From: Dacryopinax spathularia
Lineage: Eukaryota; Basidiomycota; Dacrymycetes; Dacrymycetales; Dacrymycetaceae
Assembly: GCA_037974965.1 (NCBI GenBank)
Contig: JBBPFI010000014.1
Location: 1-64,000, forward strand
Length of the DNA stretch: 64,000 nucleotides
Direction: 5' to 3'
This document shows, piece by piece, positions 56,030 to 64,000 of this stretch; position 1 is the first letter of the stretch, and every line of letters begins with the position of its first letter. The notes under the pieces were generated by a model, which worked only from the letters and a program-made list of their open reading frames with translations, was not told the DNA's origin and made no database searches. A program made the translations under genes and the position numbers.

Positions 56030-58651
56030 ATGATGGCGACTGTTGATCCTGAGAAACATTCGACGACGAGCGGTGTGGCCGAGACAACGGCCAACAATGG
56101 TGCTGCCACTCCGGGGTATCATCCCGTTGGGGAGAAGCCCGGTGTTGCGCAGACGGAGAACGCGATCGATCGCGAGCTCACACAGCATCTGGAGCTGCTC
56201 GACGCTGCCCACCAGAACGGCCGGCTCGTGGTCGAGATCGAAGAGGCTAGGAGGGAGTACGGCGAGCACGTCGCGCACAAGTTCAAGCTTACCCCGGATG
56301 GCAAGTACATCCTTTGGCCGCAGCCGACGGACGACCCGAGGGACCCGCTCAATTGGTCCTGGAGGAAGAAGATGATGACGCTTATTATTCTGACTATGGC
56401 TTCTATCGTTCCGGATTTCAACTCGAGTATCGGTATTGCGTCGTTGTTCCCTCTGGCTGAGCAGGTGCGTTCGCGGTACACTTTTGCGAGATACCAATGC
56501 TTACCAAGTGCAGTTTAATACTACAGTCAACCATGTCAAGTGAGCTCGTCCCCTTTCCTACAAATGAACAAAGCTAACATCAGCATAGCAACCTTACGTC
56601 CAACTGGTCCATCTTCCTACTCGGTCCTGGCGGTGTAGTCGCCGTGATCCTCGTAAACGGTACGCACCTTCTCACCCCACTTCCTAACCCATTCTCACGT
56701 CCTGCATTCAGTCATCGGCCGTCTCCCCATCCTCTTCTGGTCTCAAGTGCTCGGAGTCGCCTTTCTGATCGGATGCACGGTCGCGCCGGACCTGGCGACG
56801 TTCGCGGGGATGAGGTGCTTGACTGCGTTCTTTAGTACTGGTATGTTCTGCTCTGTCGGTGGTATGGAGGCACGGGCTGATGACGAGGCAGCTCCGCAAG
56901 TGACTGGGTTGTATATCGTTCGCGATATGTAAGACTTTTCGCGCGTTCCCGTTTTCAAGAGTCAAAAGTAACATAGGAATGCAGATTCTTCTTCCATCAG
57001 GAAGCACGGATGTTGAACGCCTGGGCATTCGGCTTCGTCGTCTCTCCCTATCTGGGTATGGCGCATCGTGCATGACTACGTTCGACTTGCTCACGGGTTG
57101 CTAGGTCCTTTCTTGTTCGGTTTCTTGGTGCAGAGGCAAACGTGGCGCTGGGCATACGGCATTGGCTGCATGTAAGTACCGGCGGCACCAATACCACAGG
57201 CTGTCTCTGATCCGTTGCCAGCTATGAAGGCATTGTCGTTCTGCTCATCGTCCTATTCGTGGAAGAGAGTACGCCTGCGAGCCACCTCTTTCATCCGCGC
57301 AATGTTCTGACCAGTCCGCAGCACTTTACGAGCGAAACGCCAAAGATCGGCCTCCCATCGAGACCGGCCTCGTGTCTCGCATAAAGACGCTCATCGGCAT
57401 AACGGGCTTCCAAAGACGGCACTACCACATGCCATTCTGGACCTCGTTCTGGCGGCCCGTGCTCGTCAATATTCAGCCTCAGGAGATCCTCTCGTGAGTG
57501 TTTGCCGAGGTATAGGCGAGGACATTGCTGATGGATGGTCATTCAGACTTGCCTATGTCGCTTTGAACTTTGCATGGTGAGGATCTTGCTTGATGAATTT
57601 GATTTGATCGCTGACTGCTTTGTAGGGCTATCGGTTAGTATTTTCGTAACAACGCTGTGGCGCGAATTGACATCATTGCGACCTCTTAAGGTATCAACAC
57701 GACGTAAGTGATCCTCAGTCCGAGCTTCTTATTGGTGCTGACAACGCACGCGCAGGCTTGTCGTCTTCCTACAATCTCCACCGCCGCTGGGCTACTCCTT
57801 CTCTGGTATGCTAGGAGGCTGCGCATACAGAGCTCAAACTGAACTGGACCTACAGGTGATGCGGTTGCCGTTTTCTATCTCACGCCAATCATCGCCACGG
57901 TTCTCGGGGAGCTTATCTCCCATTACCTACAAGTGAGTGTGTCCATTCAAAGTCAGTTCATGGCTGACCAAAGCTCTAGGACTTCTTCACAAACCGATAC
58001 ATTCGAAGCCATAATGGTGTCTTCGAGCCAGAAGCCCGTCTTTGGATGTGCTATATCGGCTCGACGCTCAACTTTGCTGGCCTGATGTGCTTAGGAGGAA
58101 CGCTCCAACATCATTTAAGTGTTGCTGGTAAGCCTGATACGCCAATTTGTGCGGCAGTCTATTCATAAATTCTGGCAGGTTTGGTATTCGGATGGGGGCT
58201 GTTCACCCTCGGGATGATGATTATCATCTCGGCGATGTATACATATATGTCAGATGCCTTCCCGGCATATCGTGAGTGGTTCTTGTATCACGCACTTGCG
58301 GCCGGCTGACAAATTCGTGACATGAACAGAGGGCGAAGTCAGCTGGTAAGCACCTGCCCCTCCCTTCTTCTATATTCTCTCCTCACGGGCCTCCTAGTCT
58401 GTTCAACCTGTGGCGAACCTTTGCCGGATTTGCCGTTGCATATTTCCAGGTACCGTGGGCTGAAAAGTCCGGTGCTCTGGTCGTATTTGGCTGCGAAGCT
58501 GCCATCGTGGTATTTATCTTCTTTGCCGTTGTGCCGATACTGCAGATCTACGGCAAATCCATCAGGGTGCGTAATCTCTCTCGTCTGATCCTTTCATGTG
58601 CCAGAATTGATCTTTCCGCAGTCTCGCTTCTCCAGTCTGAGCGGACATTAG
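56030..58651 (+). CDS. MFS transporter, DHA1-like, copy 2
   Basis: Start ATG at 56030 (MMATVDPEKHSTTSGVAETT), stop at 58651 after SRFSSLSGH. About ten exons. The same landmarks as copy 1 are present: YILWPQPTDDPRDPLNWSWR before helix 1, IIILTM-like helix 1 and DFNSSIGIASLFPLAEQ, VIGRLPILFWSQVLGVAFLI (helix 3), ARMLNAWAFGFVVSPYLGPF, the cytosolic loop with RHYHMPFWTSFWRPVLVNIQ, and CEAAIVVFIFFAVVPILQIY as the last helix. It is an antiporter of the DHA1 type by pattern; substrate unknown. It lies in inverted orientation to copy 1, about 9 kb away, with the dehydrogenases, WDR83 and Nudix genes between. Confidence 0.88.
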
Positions 58652-58925
58652 GCAAACCCGCTTCACCGTGCCCCCTAACATCAGGCGGTATCTCTCTCGT
58701 TCAGTCATATCTAGTGGACATGTACGCTCGAGGTGAATGGAACCAATTAATCAATTACAAAGAAACGCTGCTCGTATGTGGTTTTTGGATACAACATAAA
58801 CAAAAGGGTAAATTCTGCTCCATCAGCTATGACGTGTAAACTAGGAGGCGGGGTATCTTTGATATAAGCGACGGCGAGACCAAGTGAAAGAGTGGAAGGG
58901 AAACGATTTGGCGTTTACCTGTACT

Positions 58926-61900
58926 TCAGCCTTTCATGCTGAACCGCGAAGGGCTTGATTTAGAGGGCGTCTGGATGCGAGCAAGGCCTCCCATTGACAC
59001 GCTGTTTCTTGGTGGAGTCTGGCCACCCGAGCCGCCATTTGCCGAGTATTCCAGCCGTAGATGCAGTTGACCCTGAGGTGAGAGGTCGATCCAATTATCA
59101 GCAGTGGACGCGGCAGCAATTTGAGACCAAATCTATGTGGAGTCAGCCAAGATTCCCCGAAGCTTGTGCCGACTCACGTCAATCTCAGCCTCGGCCACAT
59201 CCTTGTCCTTGCCGATTGTCTTGTGATCCAGTACAGCAACCGTCATTGACCGAAGGGAGGCATTGATCATGAATGCGAATGTTTCATCCCTGTAGGAGGC
59301 GTGAGCTACAGCTCGGGCACACATGCAGCACATACCATTCCGGATTAGCACCCTTTTGGTGCTTCGTCTTGAACGCTTTCTCTCCTACTCGTAGATGAAC
59401 TTCCGGCTTCAGCGAATCACCTCCAGGTAGTCCTTTGGCACTGACGACGCGAACCCGCAGATAGCCACTCTGGGAAGCACCGTCCACTGAAGGCGCTTCA
59501 GGACTACTGGGGAGGGAGCTGGTCGCTGTCATGCCAGCCGGAACGGCACTGGCTGGGACAACCTCTTCTTCAATCACAGTCGTACCGTTGTCTTTCTCCT
59601 TGCGTCGGAAGATCGTAGTAGCCTTGCCGACGCCGTGCCCTATGCCAGCACCAACATCGCCAATTCCGTGGCCAATACCGCTACCAACTGCGCCCACTCC
59701 ATGTCCGATGCCAGATACGCCTTGACCGACTCCGGTGACAATAGCACGTCCGCCAGCGAGCGGCATAGTGCCTACTCGAGTCATCGCTCGTCCAGCCGCA
59801 CCGAACGTACTGGTCGGCTGCCGCGTCCTTGCGATGATCTGAGGCGTAAACAGCATTCGTAGCTTGATCTCGCCGGACTGGCCGTGTTTGTCGTGAGAGA
59901 TAGGGATCGCCACCTCCGACGCAAGGAAAGGTTCTAGTCCGGTTATATCGATGGTGCCCTCGCCCAAAGATCTGGCATTCTCGATTTGATTCCAGTCGAA
60001 AACCTCCAAGGTGAAATTGGCCCCAACTCGAGACGGCTTTGCAAGTTTAGCATCGGTTCGCATAACAGAATGAAAGAACTGCTTACCACCGTGACAGTGA
60101 AGTTTTCGTTCCATTCCGGTGATAATGTCTTCTTCTTCGTTTCTGACTTGTAGACTTTCTGTCCGTTGAGCTCGAAGACAACGAAAGGATCGGAAGTTCC
60201 GCGACGATCAACGCCGCGGATGTTGGCCCCGCTGAGCAGAGTGACAGATAAGATACCCATATCTGGAGTTGATGAGCATACATGCATCCTTGCTGCATGA
60301 ATGGACGTACTGTTGACGCTTTCCCGCGGTTCAAGGACTACATCTACTGGGATGTACCGCGTGCGGATCTCGACCGTGCTCCTGTTCCCCCCGCCGTCCC
60401 TTGTAAGAGTGAAGGTGGCGGGTTTGTCCTGCACACGGTGAGGTGTGGCGGTGGGTCGAAGAACAGAACACACGAACCAGAGTCATCTCCAGGAACTTCT
60501 TCGTATCCATGCGGAGCTCAGCGACAATCTCCTCCTTATCACCCTCATCGCGTTCATTGAGGCGAAGCCATACTTGACTGAAATCGAGTTCCTTGACAAA
60601 CCCTTCGCCAACTTGCTCCCACTTGGCATGGATACTCCGCGCCTGAACTGTTCCAAACACGGGCCAGTAGCTCTCGTCGAACAGAACCTCCAGGCGACTC
60701 CGCTTGGCGAGAGTCCCAGAGATGGCGTTGATTGCCACTATGCCAGATTCTGTTTCACTGTCAGGAATCTCAACCTGGGACGAAACACAAAGAACATACG
60801 GCTTTTCAGGACTTCCTCTGTTGTCATCTCAATGCCATCATCCACGGCAGAGTCATCCATACTGTCAATAGATAGCCCTTTAGCATGTCCCTTTACAGCG
60901 GCGCCGTCTGCCTTGACTGTAGGTGTTATCGGCGAAGCACCATTCTTGGCGCTGGTCACGGTGCCTGAACGCGCACGACCGGGTCCACCAACCTCTGAAC
61001 CTCCAGCAGAATTGACTACGCCTCCTTCCTGGTTCTCCGTAGCTTTAGCGGTCGCAATCGTATCCTCAATTTCGTTCACGGCGTCATCAAAGGTTGCATT
61101 CTTCAGATGCACGGCAGGGAGGAACTCGGCGACGTAATGCAGCTTCCCCTTATAAAGGTCGCGTCCTTTGGCGAGACGAATAGGGTCCGCAGCCGTGCGC
61201 TTGCCTTTCGACCTGTAAGGAATGCGAGAGTCGCCACCCACAGCAGCCAGATCAGACACTTTCAGCTCTACAGAGCCCAGCGAGCGGTCCTGAGATACGT
61301 TTGTAAGTGCCGTCTCGTACGTGGCATGGAGCGACACACCTTCGTTAGATTTTGATAATCCATGACTTCCAGAATGAGACTCTCGCGTAGCTGATGGACT
61401 GGCACATAGATTATTTGATCCCATTCAGGATTGAGATCTGACGAAAGTCGTCAACTGCGAGCATACTGGGACTGGAGGCGATGCCTACTGTTGTTAACCA
61501 CCTCAGTGCGTGCTTTGATGACGCCGTTGAGCATAACCCGTAGGTAGGGGTCACTCTTGCCACCCATAAGCTGCTCAACATTTTGGACATCTTCTGCTTT
61601 CTGAGCCCAGAGTCGGACTACGCCAATGGGAGGTACGTAAGCACCAGCGCCTTCAATGCTGCCGGCCATGTTGAGCGGTTTCCATTCTGCGCTCATACGG
61701 ACCCAGCCGGACTTGCAGCCCGTCAAAGGGAAGCGGTCGCGCCCCATCTCCTTCGCCCGGAGCAACTCGTCCACAGTGATGCTAAGGCGACCCACAATAG
61801 GGTCAGCGAGTACGTCGCGATCGTCGATGACTTGCACGCTGATGACGGCGCCACGCGAGTGACGGTCTGGAATGAGCATCTCTGTGGCTGCTTCCCATAC

Positions 61901-64000
61901 GGGGTTGTTCGTCCCTTTCGCAAGCTTGGTGCGGAAGACTTGTTGCTGGCCAAGGAAGACCTTTGCAAACGGATTGAGCTCGCGGACAGTGAGTGAGGCC
62001 GATTTGGTAGTATCCAGCTCCTTCGCTTGGTGGATGGTGAGTCGAAGGATGCCGGTTTCTGCGACGACGTCAGCATATGAGTGTAACCGGCGCACAACCA
62101 TCACTCACTCGTGTCTGGCAGAGGCTCGAGCTCGCCGCTTGGAGCTTTCTTCGGCGTCAAGACGGGGAAGAAGGAACTACGGAGCATAAGCCCATGACTG
62201 GGTGTGTGGTCATTGCCACTCACACGTCGAACTGCAGTTCTCCTCTCTCCTGACCATCTCGCATGATCTTCCCAACCAGCTCGTCCTGCTCGGCATCCTG
62301 CTCCAGGGTCTCCATAGGCCACATCACGGTCCCAAGCTTCATATCCTTCCGATGGTCGTTATAGTCCATGATGTTAAAGGTAAGCGGCTCCTTGAGCGAG
62401 CTGACAAGCAGGAACTTGACCTCGCCCCAGTAGGGGTTGTAGGTCGAACTCTGGTACTTGGTACGGGCGAGTTCTTCGCGGTCGTTGATAGACAATGAGA
62501 CGTAAGGATCAGGTGCGCCGCCTGTGACTTTTACACCCTTGATGCCTCTGGCTGAGACGATCCGGACTTGAAGAACGCCAATGGCGCTATCGATCGGGGT
62601 TCCGGACAACAGCTGCGCGAGGTCGAGCACGTATGCGTTGGGCGCATACATCATGGGTCCGAGGACGGAATGTACCATATCCCGAATACCTGTTCGAATA
62701 CCAGGGAGCTATGAGACGAAGTCAGCAGTGCATTCAGGTTCACAAATTTCATCAACGTACGAAACCGATATCGAACCCGAACGTTTCTCCGCCAATAGGC
62801 TTGAGCTCGAAGTCAAAGAACGGCTTTTCCAGGAAGCTAATCTCGAGTCTCTTCGCATGAGGCGGCGTTGTCATAAGCTCAAGCTTGATCTGCACATGCA
62901 CGCGGAATTCGAAGTTCTCCAAAAGGATGGGCAGCTTGACCTTGGCAACCGACTTGCCGACGGTAATCTCGAAGACGATCTTGGGATTGACACGGTCCGC
63001 TGCCTTCCTGAGGGTGGTATTGGACGAGTCGTTCGGAACAAATGACAGCTTCCATTCCATAAGAACGACATCATCTTCCGTCTTGGGGTAGGTCTTGACC
63101 ATGTCGATGCGCGGTGCCTTATTGCCCAGGACGAAGGTCGTCAGGTGCATCGACTCGATTCCAGGTGGTGTGTTGACCGCGAGCTGAGCCTCGACCGACT
63201 GAACGACAGTAGTAGTCAGTACAATCTCGTAGATAAGCCAGAATCGTTCGAGGAAGGAGTTGATCCATTCGGCCGTCTCGGGTTCCACCGGTGCCCTATT
63301 CTTGATCAACTCGCGGCGGATATCGTCTTGTGCTCGTTCACGCATCCGATCGTTCGATACCGAGTAGTACGTGCCGCATGTTGCCATTAATATGAAGATC
63401 CAGCCCCAGCCAAGGTGCAGGACGGTGAACAGGTGCGTGAATGCCACCGCGACGACAATTACGGCAGCGTCCCAATACCAGGTGCCGTAATAGTCCTCAG
63501 GAATGTATTGGGAGAGCAAGCTGGGCGGTTTCGGCGGGGCGTTGAGCAGGTCTTTTGTAGTGAGAGCACCGGGCTTATCGATCCCACCCGCTTGACGCCA
63601 ACCGACGCGATACCAGTCCGGTATCTGGAAGACATCGCCCAGGCCGCCTGGCATCTCTTTGTTCGCGGCGCCCGCGACGTTCTTGTCCTCCTCCTTCGTT
63701 GCCGATGCATCATCGATAGTGATAGTAGGCTGTATCGGCGGTCCTTTAGTAGACCCAACGGTAAGTTCTGAAGGACGAGGTTAGATATATATGCGATATT
63801 GGAGTGGTTGTATGCGCACCTGCGGCTTGCCCAGGCGTCTTGTTCGTCAATCCCTGAGCCTCCGCCTCTTTCTTAGCAGCGGCTGCCTTTTGCTCGGGCG
63901 TTGAGTTGGGATCAAACGTGTAGACCGCCGCACCCTTCTCCGCGTCTTTGGCGATACCATTGGCAACATCGGCGGCGTCTGCGACTTGGTCTGGCGGTGT
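58926..64000 (-). CDS. Tricalbin-like SMP and C2 domain protein (5' part outside window)
   Basis: Stop at 58926; the N-terminus lies beyond the right edge. N to C: Ala/Lys-rich disordered region (AAAAKKEAEAQGLTNKTPG), a membrane hairpin (AVIVVAVAFTHLFTVLHLGW and GWIFILMATCGTYYSV), an SMP lipid-transfer domain (ETAEWINSFLERFWLIYEIV; LEISFLEKPFFDFELKPIGG), then at least five C2 domains: GVLQVRIVSARGIKGVKVTG, GILRLTIHQAKELDTTK, GVVRLWAQKAEDVQNVEQL, MGILSVTLLSGANIRGVDRR and GYLRVRVVSAKGLPGGDSLK. The last exon after a 45-base intron adds IWSQIAAASTADNWIDL, GQLHLRLEYS and a Ser-rich tail. Tricalbins tether the ER to the plasma membrane and move lipids. Aspartates for calcium are present in some C2 domains (e.g. 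DPYVSLS, SDPFVVF). Confidence 0.92.

Noticed and set aside
1-64000. LTR retroelements or other virus-like elements
   Set aside because: I saw no reverse transcriptase, integrase, protease or capsid motifs and no long direct terminal repeats in this window.
1-64000. tRNA or rRNA genes
   Set aside because: No cloverleaf with A and B boxes and no ribosomal RNA stretch was recognised by eye; a dedicated search such as tRNAscan could still find one.

Overview
This is the left end of a fungal chromosome. It begins with about 17 copies of the telomere repeat CCCTAA in the orientation expected at a left end. The many short introns (about 45-65 bases, GT...AG, often with a CTAAC-like branch site) and the gene families present suggest a basidiomycete, probably an agaricomycete. 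I cannot name the species.

Layout. (1) 1-9.24 kb: telomere, a ~175-185 bp satellite (about 28 copies), a short spacer and a second satellite of exactly 171 bp units (about 22 copies). (2) 9.24-17.4 kb: an unrecognised two-gene unit on the + strand. It encodes proteins of 810 and 1325 aa after splicing, by my exon models, which stay in frame throughout. About half of its introns carry the same ~32-base palindrome centred on CTGGCCAG, and further copies lie upstream and downstream of the genes. (3) 17,414-17,541: a second tract of about 21 CCCTAA repeats in the same orientation as the terminal one, so the outer 17.4 kb looks like a later addition to an older chromosome end. (4) 17.5-40.4 kb: a subtelomeric cassette of nine genes. 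They are an F-box/LRR-like protein, two coiled-coil or low-complexity proteins (one with a tandemly amplified exon-intron unit), a zinc-binding protein, a zinc-knuckle/JmjC-like protein, a SNF2 ATPase, a large C2H2 + tyrosine-recombinase-like + RecQ helicase protein, and two tandem coiled-coil paralogues. Clusters of a CTCCGTC...GACGGAG repeat lie just upstream of most of these genes, suggesting a shared control element. (5) 40.4-64 kb: ordinary chromosome. It has a hAT transposon with a clean 8 bp target duplication, an inverted pair of MFS transporters flanking tandem 2-hydroxyacid dehydrogenases, a WDR83/MORG1 WD40 gene, a Nudix gene, a long-TIR MITE between those last two, and a tricalbin-like SMP/C2 protein that runs off the right edge.

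The subtelomeric cassette combines chromatin functions (SNF2, JmjC-like) and DNA-processing functions (RecQ, recombinase-like) under apparently common upstream repeats. It could be a chromosome-end maintenance or silencing module, or a large mobile element; its ends cannot be fixed from this one window. The most novel signals are the palindromic introns of the two-gene unit, the buried telomere, and the repeat-defined gene set.
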